Of a stretch of DNA of 64,000 bases, positions 25,148 through 33,338 are shown in pieces (position 1 is the stretch's first letter; every line of letters begins with the position of its first letter). The position numbers were made by a program, and so were the translations under genes. The stretch covers positions 248,001 through 312,000 of the forward strand of contig NZ_CP049109.1 in assembly GCF_011057975.1 (NCBI RefSeq). Direction: 5' to 3'. Below the pieces are notes generated by a model, which had not been told where the DNA came from, ran no database searches, and was given only the letters and a program-made list of their open reading frames with translations. The stretch comes from Sphingosinithalassobacter tenebrarum. Its GTDB lineage: Bacteria; Pseudomonadota; Alphaproteobacteria; Sphingomonadales; Sphingomonadaceae.

Positions 25148-25549
25148 ATGCAGAACATCGTCATTCTCGCCGGCAACATCGGCCAAGACCCGGAAAGCCG
25201 CACCACCCAGGGCGGCACCCGCATCACCCATTTCACCCTTGCGACCTCGCGCCCCCGCTACTCGGAGGGCAAGGTTCTTCGGGACGACAACGGTTATCGT
25301 GTTCAGGACACCGAATGGCACCGCGTCACCGCCTTCAACGGCCTCGGCAAGACCATCCAGGATCATTGCGTGAAGGGCATGAAGGTGCTGGTCCGCGGCC
25401 GCATCCACTACACCAAGTGGACCGACCAACAGGGAGTCGAACGCTATGGCTGCGAGATCATCGCCGAGACGGTGGACTTCCTCAGCCGGGGCAAGGCCGC
25501 CCAGACCGGCGACGGCGCGAGCGACCTCGACGACGACATCCCGTTCTGA
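25148..25549 (+). CDS. ssb: Single-stranded DNA-binding protein
   Basis: The 133-residue protein has the OB-fold pattern of SSB: NIVILAGNIGQDPESRTTQGGTRITHFTLATSRP, then DTEWHRVTAFNGLGKTIQDHCVKGMKVLVRGRIHYTKWTDQQG, ending in the acidic tip DLDDDIPF used to recruit partner proteins. It is shorter than the chromosomal form (usually over 150 residues) because the flexible linker is nearly absent. ICE-encoded SSBs protect transferred single strands. A clear terminator follows immediately. Confidence 0.93.
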   Translation: MQNIVILAGNIGQDPESRTTQGGTRITHFTLATSRPRYSEGKVLRDDNGYRVQDTEWHRVTAFNGLGKTIQDHCVKGMKVLVRGRIHYTKWTDQQGVERYGCEIIAETVDFLSRGKAAQTGDGASDLDDDIPF

Positions 25550-25566
25550 GCCGAGGCGCAGGAGAG

Positions 25567-25597
25567 GCCCGGCGGCGCAAGCCGCCGGGCCTTCTTT
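25567..25597 (+). terminator. Intrinsic terminator of ssb
   Basis: A perfect 10-bp stem GCCCGGCGGC / GCCGCCGGGC with loop GCAA is followed by CTTCTTT. It starts 18 bases after the ssb stop. Confidence 0.88.
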
Positions 25598-25613
25598 CAT
25601 TGGGGCGGTCCCA

Positions 25614-25645
25614 TTGCACTTACTTCAAGGCGACTATAATAGTCG
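25614..25645 (+). promoter_or_regulatory. Promoter with overlapping palindrome before HTH gene
   Basis: CGACTAT-A-ATAGTCG (25631-25645) is a perfect palindrome containing a consensus TATAAT -10 box (25635-25640). TTGCAC (25614-25619) is a candidate -35 at a short 15-base spacing. A repressor bound to the palindrome would occlude the promoter; the small HTH protein encoded just downstream is the obvious candidate. Confidence 0.7.
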
Positions 25646-25687
25646 TTTTCATAGCGGATAGCGACCGGGTTGTGGAGGTGATCTTGC

Positions 25688-25939
25688 ATGATCACTTCCC
25701 GCCAGGTGCGGGCCGCTCGCGCACTTCTCGGCTGGACGCAGGAGATGCTAGCAGACAAGGCCCTTATCGCTCTGACCGCGCTTAAACGCCTGGAATCAGA
25801 GAACGATCTGCCCGTGCGCGAAGACACCCGCCACCAGGCGGTCAAGGCGCTGGAGGCGGCAGGAATCGTTTTTCTCGATTCGGAACGCGGTCAGGGTGTG
25901 CTTCTCGTGAGCGATTCGCCGAGCAAGGAGCCCAAATAA
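25688..25939 (+). CDS. Small XRE-type HTH regulator
   Basis: The 83-residue protein is mostly one helix-turn-helix domain of the Cro/CI type: ITSRQVRAARALLGWTQEMLADKALIALTALKRLESEN, and a short tail ending EPK. Such single-domain regulators control ICE genes and often their own promoter. The perfect palindrome over the -10 box just upstream supports autorepression. The neighbouring upstream gene is ssb, separated by a terminator, so it is expressed on its own. Confidence 0.8.
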   Translation: MITSRQVRAARALLGWTQEMLADKALIALTALKRLESENDLPVREDTRHQAVKALEAAGIVFLDSERGQGVLLVSDSPSKEPK

Positions 25940-26078
25940 CGGGCGGTGATACGACTTTACTTATGCGCCATTCGTCATGTCGCCATAGCACTCATGGCAT
26001 GATTACTTCGGTCCATTATGGTGTATGTTTCGTAAATCAGCGGGCTCGGGAGGCAATGGCCGAAAGCGGAGCGAGGCG

Positions 26079-26342
26079 ATGGCGATAGCCGCTTTCGAGG
26101 ATCGCGCACCCGACGCGCCTCATGTCACCGCCTATGACGAACGCCACCACCGCACCTATTGGCGCCTGCTCGACGCCGCCGCTGAGAATGCCGATTGGCG
26201 CGAGGCAGTGCGGATCATCTTCGGCATCGACCCGGCTGCCGAACCGGAACGCGCGCGCCTGGTCTATGACACCCATCTCGCGCGCGCCCGGTGGATGACA
26301 GAAACCGGCTATCGCCACTATCTGCGGCCGTCCGGCTCGTAG
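26079..26342 (+). CDS. Small conserved ICE protein preceding the DUF2285 regulator
   Basis: The 87-residue protein (VTAYDERHHRTYWRLLDAAAEN, then WREAVRIIFGID, then HLARARWMTETGYRHYL) is a type I recall as standing before DUF6499/DUF2285 regulators in ICEs, but I cannot name its family firmly. It is helical, rich in aromatic and Arg residues, and might bind DNA or the regulator. The ATG at 26079 has GAGCGAGG upstream; ATG 26025 in the same frame is weaker. Confidence 0.6.
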   Translation: MAIAAFEDRAPDAPHVTAYDERHHRTYWRLLDAAAENADWREAVRIIFGIDPAAEPERARLVYDTHLARARWMTETGYRHYLRPSGS

Positions 26343-26502
26343 AAATCCGGCGGATCATTGAACGGTTTCGCGGAAAACTCGCCTCAAAATGCTGACTTGA
26401 TTCGGCTATGCGGCCGTCCGTCCGGCAGGGCTTCGCAGCCGCGCGCGGACTGAGAACATCTCCCTACGCGCTCCAACAGAGAGCCATGCTTGGGAGGGTA
26501 TC

Positions 26503-27282
26503 ATGCCGCCTGAGAAGGACTGGCGCGCGCCTCCGGACGAGGCCGGGGACGAGGCGCTGCAATATTGCGACATCGCCATCGGCTATGTCAGCCGAAATAG
26601 TCGCTATCACCTGGATTACCGCCGCGCGCTCGACCGGGTGAGGCGCGGGGTGATCTCCGCCGACGCGGCGACCGCCGGGCTCGTGCAGCGCTGGGGCGTC
26701 AGCTACCACGCCGCGCCGACCTCGGCCTTCGACCGCAAGCTGGCGGTGGCCCGGCCCGACCTGGCGCCCGACAGCATCATTCTCGCACCATGTCTGGACG
26801 GCATCGGCGCGGCGCCGCGGCTCGACATGGCGATGCTCGGTGCGGTGCGGGCGCGCATGAAGATCGGCGATTTCCTCCATTTCATTCTCGCCGACACCGA
26901 GGGCGACGAGCATGTCTGGGTGGCTGGCGCGCTGGACGTGCCGATGGCGATGATGGTGCCGGTCGGGATCAATCCGCTCGCGCGCCTCGCGGCCGCCGAG
27001 CGTCTCTGCCGCCGCTTGAGCGGCATGGCGTCCGGGCCGCCGGCGCTGCGCCCGCCGCCCTTTCGGCGCGAACATCTCCTCACGCTGCTGCAAGTGCTCG
27101 ATGGCCAGCGGGCGGGCGCGACCCAGCGCGAGCTGGCCGCATCGCTGATTCACCGCAGGGTCCGCCGCTACACAACCGCCGAATGGGTCGAGAGCCCGGA
27201 GCGCAAGCGCATCAGACGATGGCTCAAGGAAGCCGTCGAGCTGCGCGACGGCGGCTATATCCGCCTGTTGCGCGGCGATTGA
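26503..27282 (+). CDS. DUF6499/DUF2285 transcriptional-regulator-like protein
   Basis: The protein is 259 residues. The N-terminus (DWRAPPDEAGDEALQYCDIAIGYVSRNSRYHLDYRRAL) has the short 'W-E/Y-x-RNPxY' pattern of DUF6499. The C-terminal region (PPPFRREHLLTLLQVLDGQRAGATQRELAASLI ... RKRIRRWLKEAVELRDGGY) is DUF2285, related to the RovC DNA-binding domain. These proteins appear to activate ICE transfer genes. GGAGGG precedes the ATG. It sits between the 87-residue gene and an excisionase-like HTH gene, in the expected ICE regulatory order. Confidence 0.78.
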   Translation: MPPEKDWRAPPDEAGDEALQYCDIAIGYVSRNSRYHLDYRRALDRVRRGVISADAATAGLVQRWGVSYHAAPTSAFDRKLAVARPDLAPDSIILAPCLDGIGAAPRLDMAMLGAVRARMKIGDFLHFILADTEGDEHVWVAGALDVPMAMMVPVGINPLARLAAAERLCRRLSGMASGPPALRPPPFRREHLLTLLQVLDGQRAGATQRELAASLIHRRVRRYTTAEWVESPERKRIRRWLKEAVELRDGGYIRLLRGD

Positions 27283-27402
27283 AGGGGGACATTCGCGCCC
27301 CCCTCGGCGCCGTCCCTTCTCCGCGCAGGGTTCATTTCGCCACCATCGCCTCCTGTTCGCCGGCCCCGCTTTTCGCAGCCGGTCATCACCAGGAGGATCA
27401 TC

Positions 27403-27669
27403 ATGGCCGAGCCCGTCGCCGCCACGACGCCACGTTTTCTCACGACGCCCGACGCCGCGATCTATCTCGGCCTGTCGGCCCGAACGCTGGAGAAGCATCG
27501 CTGTTTCGGCACGGGGCCAGTCTTCCGCCGGCTCGGCGGCCGCATCGTCTATGCCATCGACGACCTCGACGCCTGGGCGGCGCTCGGCACCCGCCGTTCC
27601 ACCTCCGACCCCGGCAACGGCGTCGTCCATCCGGCGAAGCGCCAGCCCACCGACTGCGTGCGGCGCTGA
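27403..27669 (+). CDS. Excisionase/AlpA-type HTH protein
   Basis: The 88-residue protein has a MerR-like winged helix in its centre: RFLTTPDAAIYLGLSARTLEKHRCFGTGPVFRRLGGRIVYAIDDLDAWAA. This is the HTH_17/AlpA layout used by excisionases and recombination directionality factors. AGGAGGATCATC precedes the ATG. The neighbour downstream is repA. In ICEs such proteins control either excision or repA expression. Confidence 0.82.
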   Translation: MAEPVAATTPRFLTTPDAAIYLGLSARTLEKHRCFGTGPVFRRLGGRIVYAIDDLDAWAALGTRRSTSDPGNGVVHPAKRQPTDCVRR

Positions 27670-27674
27670 ACCCC

Positions 27675-28568
27675 ATGCCCGCCACGCGCGCTCTTGCCGG
27701 TCGTTCAAGCGTCGAACGGATGCAGCTTCAGCTCTTTCGCCCGGTTCCTGGCGACGTCGCGCCGCGCGACGCCCAGGACTTGATGGCCTGGCCATTCTTC
27801 AGCCTCGCCAAGGCCCGGCGGGTGGCCCCCATCGACTTCCGTATGGGCGCGACATGGATCTCGGTGGAGTCCGTCCCCGAGCACGGCATGGCGACCATTT
27901 GGGACGCCGATGTGCTGATCTGGGCCGCCAGCCAGCTCGTCTCCGCGCGTGACGCCGGCCGACCGACCTCGCGTCTGATCGCGACGACGCCGCACGAGAT
28001 ATTGACCTTCTCTCGGCGCGGCACCGGCAAGGCCAGCTACGAGCGGCTGAAGGCCGCGCTTGACCGCCTGCAATCGACCACGGTGGCGACCTCGATCCGC
28101 CAGGAGCATGAGCGCAGGCGCCATCGCTTCTCCTGGATCAACGAATGGCGCGAACTGGCCGACGGGAACGGCCGCGCCCTCGGCATCGAGTTGATCCTGC
28201 CCGATTGGTTCTATGCGGGCGTGCTCGATCGCGCGCTCGTGCTGACTATCGACCGCGCCTATTTCGATCTCACGGGCGGTCTTGAACGCTGGCTCTACCG
28301 CATCGTGCGCAAGCATGGCGGGCGACAGGAAGGCGGCTGGAGCTTCGACGTTCCGCACCTCCATCTGAAATCCGGCGTGCTTTCGCCGCTCCGCCGCTTC
28401 GCCTTCGAACTGCGCGCCATCGTCGCCCGCCAGCCGCTCCCCGGTTACGTCCTCACCCTCAACCAGGCGTTCGGCCGCGAGCGGCTGAACTTCGTGCCGG
28501 TTGCGCCCGATCCGCTCGACGTCGCCATGCGCCGTGTCGGTCTCAAGCCTGTGGAGAACCGGCGATGA
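27675..28568 (+). CDS. repA: Replication initiator protein A
   Basis: The 297-residue protein resembles the RepA-type initiators found in sphingomonad and rhizobial ICEs (replication initiator protein A): QDLMAWPFFSLAKARRVAPIDF, then LIWAASQLV...TPHEILTFSRRGTG...YERLKAALDRL, and GGLERWLYRIVRKHGGRQ. The HTH and winged-helix pattern suits origin binding. It starts five bases after the excisionase-type gene and ends next to three direct repeats that look like iterons. Autonomous replication of excised ICE circles is known for related elements. Confidence 0.85.
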   Translation: MPATRALAGRSSVERMQLQLFRPVPGDVAPRDAQDLMAWPFFSLAKARRVAPIDFRMGATWISVESVPEHGMATIWDADVLIWAASQLVSARDAGRPTSRLIATTPHEILTFSRRGTGKASYERLKAALDRLQSTTVATSIRQEHERRRHRFSWINEWRELADGNGRALGIELILPDWFYAGVLDRALVLTIDRAYFDLTGGLERWLYRIVRKHGGRQEGGWSFDVPHLHLKSGVLSPLRRFAFELRAIVARQPLPGYVLTLNQAFGRERLNFVPVAPDPLDVAMRRVGLKPVENRR

Positions 28569-28835
28569 GACTCGGACTATCGGGAACAGCCGGATTCGGA
28601 CTATCGGGAACGCCGGACTCGGACTTTCGGGAACGCGCGCGGCTCGCAAACCCCTGCGAATCCTCGCTGAATCCGCCTCCTTCTAACCGTGCTAATAGAC
28701 TCGAATCCTTCGGATTCTTGCTAACGACGCGCGGCGCTGTGGACAGCCCGCGCGGATCGCGCCGCGTCATGCGCCAGCGAACCGTCCGGCGTGTGCGTCC
28801 TGGACCCCTCGCGCCATCCATCCAGGAGACCACCC
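28569..28835 (+). repeat. Iteron-like direct repeats downstream of repA
   Basis: Three tandem copies, starting at 28569, 28593 and 28616, share GAYTCGGACTWTCGGGAAC with a period of 23-24 bases, about two helical turns. The first begins right after the repA stop. Then an A+T-richer stretch contains an inverted GAATCC-TTC-GGATTC and repeated TGCTAA. The layout (initiator, iterons, A+T-rich segment) is that of a replication origin. No gene is seen here up to 28836. Confidence 0.65.
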
Positions 28836-29357
28836 ATGAACGATGACCGGCCCCCCGGCGTCCGCGCTGGCGGCGCGTTCAGCGCGCTCGCCCGCGACGG
28901 ACTTACCCATGTCGAAGTGACCTGGATCGAGAAGAGGCTGGAGCACTGGATACGCTTCGGCCGCATCGCCAAGGACCGCATCCTGAGCCGGCGCACCCGT
29001 GTCGTCAGCTTCCGGCCAGGCGCGATCTTCGCCTTCGTGCGCTGGGCGTCGAACGACTTCGGCACCATCGTCTCGCGTATCGACGTGGTGCGCGCGGTGG
29101 CGGCGAACGAGCCCTACATCACGTTGCCCTTCGTGCGGCCGGGCGGCGACATCCTGCTCAAGATCGAGGGCTGGCCGAAGGTCCGTCAGGTGCTCGCCGC
29201 CATCGACGCGGTGGAGGCCGCCGGCGTCGATCCGTGCGACGCCGCACCCGATCACTGGCGGCATGTCCACCAGCGCATCACCGCCGGACATCAGCCGCGC
29301 CTCTACACGGCCGAGCGCCATACCGCCTGGCTCAAGCGCCGGGAGATCGAAGGATGA
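28836..29357 (+). CDS. DUF2840 protein of ICE conjugation block
   Basis: The 173-residue protein matches DUF2840: THVEVTWIEKRLEHWIRFGRI, then RVVSFRPGAIFAFVRWASNDFGTIVSRIDVVRA and a basic C-terminus. It is consistently found just before traF in this ICE family; its function is unknown. CCAGGAGA is placed well before ATG 28836. Its stop overlaps the traF start (ATGA). It opens the transfer operon that runs DUF2840-traF-DUF736-lytic transglycosylase-relaxase-traG. Confidence 0.85.
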   Translation: MNDDRPPGVRAGGAFSALARDGLTHVEVTWIEKRLEHWIRFGRIAKDRILSRRTRVVSFRPGAIFAFVRWASNDFGTIVSRIDVVRAVAANEPYITLPFVRPGGDILLKIEGWPKVRQVLAAIDAVEAAGVDPCDAAPDHWRHVHQRITAGHQPRLYTAERHTAWLKRREIEG

Positions 29358-29911
29358 CCCGCCGCCGCTACGCCCTGGCGACGGCCATCGCCGCGTCTGC
29401 TTTCGCGGTCTCATTCGTCGCTGTCGCCGTCGTCAATCCGCGACCGCGCCTCGTTTGGAACGCCAGCGCCAGCGCGCCGATCGGTCTCTACCGCATCCAA
29501 CCCGACCGCGATCCGCCCACGGGCGCGCTGGTCGCTGCGATGCCGCCCGCCGGACTCGCGCGCTGGCTCGCCGGGCGCGGCTATCTGCCCGCCGGGCTGC
29601 CACTGCTCAAGCACATCGCGGCCAAGGCCGGACAACGCATCTGCCGGCATGGCGCCGTCGTGAGCATCGACGCGCGTCCCGTCGTCATCGCTCGTGCGCG
29701 CGATGGCCGAGGCCGTCCGCTGCCGGTCTGGCACGGCTGTCACACGCTGCAAGCCGGCGAGCTGCTGCTGCTCAATCCGGCGGTCCCGGACAGTCTGGAT
29801 GGTCGCTACTTCGGCCCGCTGCCGGCGTCAGTCGTCATCGGACGCGCCCTGCCGCTGCATCTCAGCGCCCCCTCCGCAACGCCTTCACCCGTCAACCCCC
29901 AAGGAGACTGA
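29354..29911 (+). CDS. traF: TraF-type signal peptidase (S26 family)
   Basis: The 185-residue protein has one N-terminal membrane anchor (ALATAIAASAFAVSFVAVAVV). SAPIGLYRI contains the catalytic Ser region of S26 peptidases, and LLKHIAAKAGQRI the catalytic Lys; RYFGPLP lies near the end. In RP4, TraF matures and cyclises the TrbC pilin. The trbC homologue here lies at 60324, beyond the 23.5-kb insertion, so the processing pair is physically separated but present. Confidence 0.85.
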   Translation: MTRRRYALATAIAASAFAVSFVAVAVVNPRPRLVWNASASAPIGLYRIQPDRDPPTGALVAAMPPAGLARWLAGRGYLPAGLPLLKHIAAKAGQRICRHGAVVSIDARPVVIARARDGRGRPLPVWHGCHTLQAGELLLLNPAVPDSLDGRYFGPLPASVVIGRALPLHLSAPSATPSPVNPQGD

Positions 29912-29913
29912 CC

Positions 29914-30246
29914 ATGCCCATGAACATCTTCGAGCCGACCGACAACGGCTATGCCGGTCGCATCCGGCTGTTCGCGATCGACGAGACGATCTTGCTCGTT
30001 CCGGCCGAACCGAACGACGCCGAGGACGCGGCCGATTACCGCATCCATCTCGACGACGCGGACGGTCCCATCGTCGGTTTTGCCCGCAAGCGCACCAGCG
30101 AACGGGCCGGCGACTACATCGCGCTGGAGATCGAAAGCCTGCTCTTTCCGCGCTGGCTCAAGCCCAAGCTGTTCCGCGCGGACGCCGAGGCGCGGACATT
30201 CCGGCTGTCCTGGCGCCACCCGCGATCCAACCAGGACCGGAACTGA
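29914..30246 (+). CDS. DUF736 protein
   Basis: The 110-residue protein fits the DUF736 pattern: NIFEPTDNGYAGRIRLFAID, then ADYRIHLDDADGPIVGFARKRTS, and DYIALEIESLLFPRWLKPKLFRA. DUF736 proteins are small single-domain proteins conserved on conjugative plasmids and ICEs, with no proven role. AAGGAGA lies before ATG 29914, and the gene starts two bases after the traF stop. A nearby second ATG at 29920 is possible. Confidence 0.82.
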   Translation: MPMNIFEPTDNGYAGRIRLFAIDETILLVPAEPNDAEDAADYRIHLDDADGPIVGFARKRTSERAGDYIALEIESLLFPRWLKPKLFRADAEARTFRLSWRHPRSNQDRN

Positions 30247-30249
30247 TCG

Positions 30250-31116
30250 GTGCTGATCCCGATCATCCCTTTGTTCGCGGAAAAGCCGTCTCATCCCTTC
30301 GTCCCGCTCGGTCGTAGGCTGGCCGGCGCGCACAGCGAAGGTCAAGGGCGGCCCCCGGCCGGCGCATCGCGCGCACCCTTTGCCGGAGCGAGCACGCTGG
30401 CAGGCTGGCGGCGGAGCGGAGTCGGATCGGTCGTCGGTCTGGCGATCCTGCTGCTGGCCTCGCCGGGCGCGGCGCTGGCGCAGGATGCGCCGGCCGGAGA
30501 GACCACCGCGAACCATCCCTATGCCGACCCCGTTGCCGAGGCGGCGCGACGCTTCGGCATCCCCGAGCGCTGGATATGGGCCGTCATGCACATCGAGAGC
30601 AACGGCGATGTCCGCGCCGTCTCGCCAGCCGGGGCGATGGGCCTGATGCAGATCATGCCCGCCACCTGGGCCGGCCTGCGCACACGTTATCGGCTCGGCT
30701 CCGACCCGTTCAACGTGCGCGACAACATCCTGGCGGGCGCGGCCTATCTGCGCGAGATGCACGACCGCTATGGCGACGTGACCGCCATGCTGGCCGCCTA
30801 CAACGCCGGTCCGGGCCGCACCGACGAATACCTGTCGCGTGGCCGTCCGCTGCCCGCCGTCACGCGCGCCTATATCGCAAAGCTGGCGTCGATCACCGGC
30901 GGTTCGCGTGATGCCCAGCTTGCCGCCGGGCCGCCGCTCGATCCCTTCGCCTGGCGCACCGCCGCGCTGTTTCCGGTGCGCTCGGATGCAGCTTCGCCGA
31001 CCGCCGTCCTGTCGCCGAAACGTCCGTCAACCGATCCTGCGCCGGTGGCGGTGGCGTCGATGACGCCGCTTCAGGCCGGTCTCTTCGTCCCTCTTTCCGG
31101 CCAGCCTGCGCGATGA
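30250..31116 (+). CDS. Lytic transglycosylase of the conjugation apparatus
   Basis: The 288-residue protein begins at a GTG 30250, with a long positively charged N-terminus and a hydrophobic signal/anchor (VVGLAILLLASPGAALAQ, around residues 60-77). The SLT domain contains the catalytic glutamate (Glu116) in HIESNGDVRAVSPAGAMGLMQIMPATW and the MLAAYNAGPG motif. It should open peptidoglycan for the Trb channel, like VirB1/TrbN. A Pro/Ala-rich tail follows the domain. Confidence 0.88.
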   Translation: MLIPIIPLFAEKPSHPFVPLGRRLAGAHSEGQGRPPAGASRAPFAGASTLAGWRRSGVGSVVGLAILLLASPGAALAQDAPAGETTANHPYADPVAEAARRFGIPERWIWAVMHIESNGDVRAVSPAGAMGLMQIMPATWAGLRTRYRLGSDPFNVRDNILAGAAYLREMHDRYGDVTAMLAAYNAGPGRTDEYLSRGRPLPAVTRAYIAKLASITGGSRDAQLAAGPPLDPFAWRTAALFPVRSDAASPTAVLSPKRPSTDPAPVAVASMTPLQAGLFVPLSGQPAR

Positions 31117-31588
31117 CCATGCACCGCCGTCAGCGCTCCGAGCCCGCCTTCAGGCCGTCCTTCGCACCCTTCAGCCGATACCGCCGCCGGACGATTCCTG
31201 TCCGGTCCGCGCGCATAGCCGCAGCACATCATCGCGCGCAGGATTGGGCCACCAAAGACGCCGCCCTCGTCATTCGCACGCCTGTTCCATCCGCCCGTTC
31301 ACCCGCTTTCCGGTCGCGCCCCACGCGGTGCGACGTTCGCGCGTCCTGGCGTTGCCCGTCGCAGCGTTTCGCAGCGCCGGGAAGGAGGGAGGGGCTGACT
31401 GTGCAGGGAAGGCAACGAGGGCAAGATAAAGGGCGGCAATGTGCGAAGCCCATGCGCCCCGGTCGTGGCCTTGATTCTCAAGGCTTTTGGGCATTGCTGC
31501 GCAATGTGTGCGGAAATCCCGCACTGTGCGGCGCTGGCCGAACGTCAGTCCTCACCGTGGTTTTTCGCACTGTGCGGAGCGCCGCGGC
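31117..31588. other. Gap before the relaxase gene; possible oriT
   Basis: A frame from 31113 to 31592 overlaps the previous stop, but its composition (Arg/Pro/Ala-rich with no domain) is like a random high-G+C frame, so I do not call it a gene. From 31440 there is a cluster of short inverted and direct repeats: TGCGGAAATCCCGCA (31509-31523) and two identical palindromic 12-mers CGCACTGTGCGG at 31520-31531 and 31566-31577. Their place just before the relaxase start suits a relaxase-gene operator or oriT. Confidence 0.5.
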
Positions 31589-33319
31589 ATGAGCGGCGAC
31601 GAGGATTTCCGCATCCGGCCTGGCCGCATCCGCTCGCGCGGCGGCCGGCGGGCGCTGCCGATCATCACCCAGGCGCTCGTCGCCGCGCAGCGCGCCGGCG
31701 GCCATATCTCGCGCCGCGGGCGAATCATCGCGCCGGGCCGTTCGACCTTCGGGCGTGGCCGCGTCGCCAGTCTGCGCGCCACGCACCGGCTCGGCCACCG
31801 ATCGCGCCAGGTTGTCATCAAGGCGCGGGTGGTCCGCCACGGCGGCCGCGCCTCGCTCGCAGCTCACCTCAACTATCTGCAACGCGATGGCGTCACCCGC
31901 GACGGCGAGAAGGGCGTGCTGTTCGGCGCCGACGCCGAGGGCCTCGACCGCAATGTGTTCGCCGCGCGCTGTGAGAACGACCGGCACCATTTCCGCTTCA
32001 TCGTCTCGCCCGAAGACGCGCCCGACATGGGCGACCTCAAGGGCTTCACCCGCGAGCTGATGACGCGGATGGAAAAGGATCTCGGCACCCGCCTCGACTG
32101 GCGGGCCGTCGAGCACTGGAACACCGACAACCCCCATGTCCACGTCATCGTGCGCGGCGTCGCCGAAGACGGCCAGAACCTCGTTATCTCGCGCGACTAT
32201 ATCGGCGAGGGAATGCGCGCCACCGCGCGCGAGATCGTCACCCGCGAGCTGGGGTTGCGCAGCGACCTCGACATCCGCGCTTCGCTGGAGCGACAGGTCG
32301 ACGCCGAACGCCGGACCGAGATCGACCGCGACCTCTCGCGCACACTTGACCGCGAGGGCGTCATCGACATGGCGCCCGAACCGGGCGTGCGGCCCGACGG
32401 GGACCACATGCTGCGGATCGGACGGCTGCGCAAGCTGGAGGGACTCGGCCTCGCCAGCGAGATCGCGCCTGGCCAGTGGACGCTTGCGGACAATGCGCAG
32501 GCCGCGCTGCGCGAGCTGGGCGAGCGCGGCGACATCATCAAGCGGATGCACAAGGCGATGAGCGACCGCGGCGTGGACCGGGGTGCCGCCAGCTATGTGC
32601 TCCAACCCGATCCCGCCCAGGCCGTCATCGGCAAGCTGGTCGACCGCGGGCTCCATGACGAGCTGACTGGCCGCGCCTACGCGATCGTCGACGGGATCGA
32701 CGGGCGCACCCACCATGTCCAGTTTCCCGACATCGAGGCGACCGGCGATTGCAAGCCCGGCGCGATCGTCGAGCTACGCCGCTTCGAGGACCGCAAGGGT
32801 CGGCAGCGGGTGGCGCTCGCCGTGCGATCGGACCTGGATTTGCCGGGACAGGTCCGTGCGCCGGGAGCCACCTGGCTCGACCGCCGCAACCTGTCGAGCG
32901 AAGGCCGCGATCTCGGCGGCGGCTTCGGGACCGAAGTGCGCGCGGCGATGGAAGCACGCGCCGAGCACCTCGCCGACCTCGGCCTGGCGCGACGGCAGGG
33001 CCAACGCATCATCTTCGCGCACGGCCTGCTCGCCAGGCTGAAGCACCGCGAACTGGACATGGCGGCCAAGGACCTGTCGGCCGCGATCGGTCTGCCGCAC
33101 ACGCCCTCCAAGGCCGGCGAATATGTCGCCGGCACCGTGCGCCAGCGCCTGACGCTCGCCTCGGGCCGCTTCGCCATGATCGACGACGGCCTGAGTTTCC
33201 AACTCGTCCCCTGGACGCCCTCGCTCGACCGCCAGATCGGCAAGCACATCTCCGGAGTCATGCGTGGCGACGGCGGGGTGGACTGGTCGCTTGGCCGCGG
33301 TCGGGGGCTCGGGCTGTGA
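31589..33319 (+). CDS. MobP-type relaxase (VirD2-like, DUF3363)
   Basis: The 576-residue protein has an N-terminal relaxase fold: ARVVRHGGRASLAAHLNYLQRDGV-like segment, HHFRFIVSPEDA at about 131, and the metal-binding HWNTDNPHVHVIVRG (about 175-189). The DUF3363 C-terminal region follows (GVDRGAASYVLQPDPAQAVIGKLVDRGLHDELTGRAYAIVDG). It nicks oriT and pilots single-stranded DNA. The candidate nucleophilic Tyr is in HLNYLQ. TraG follows 19 bases downstream. ATG 31589 starts the conserved RIRPGRIR region. Confidence 0.88.
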   Translation: MSGDEDFRIRPGRIRSRGGRRALPIITQALVAAQRAGGHISRRGRIIAPGRSTFGRGRVASLRATHRLGHRSRQVVIKARVVRHGGRASLAAHLNYLQRDGVTRDGEKGVLFGADAEGLDRNVFAARCENDRHHFRFIVSPEDAPDMGDLKGFTRELMTRMEKDLGTRLDWRAVEHWNTDNPHVHVIVRGVAEDGQNLVISRDYIGEGMRATAREIVTRELGLRSDLDIRASLERQVDAERRTEIDRDLSRTLDREGVIDMAPEPGVRPDGDHMLRIGRLRKLEGLGLASEIAPGQWTLADNAQAALRELGERGDIIKRMHKAMSDRGVDRGAASYVLQPDPAQAVIGKLVDRGLHDELTGRAYAIVDGIDGRTHHVQFPDIEATGDCKPGAIVELRRFEDRKGRQRVALAVRSDLDLPGQVRAPGATWLDRRNLSSEGRDLGGGFGTEVRAAMEARAEHLADLGLARRQGQRIIFAHGLLARLKHRELDMAAKDLSAAIGLPHTPSKAGEYVAGTVRQRLTLASGRFAMIDDGLSFQLVPWTPSLDRQIGKHISGVMRGDGGVDWSLGRGRGLGL

Positions 33320-33338
33320 CCTCGCAAGGAGATTGACT

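Noticed and set aside
31113..31592. 159-codon frame overlapping the lytic transglycosylase stop
   Set aside because: ATGA overlap is tempting, but the product is Arg/Pro/Ala-rich without domain structure, runs through repeats before the relaxase and has no support beyond the overlap.
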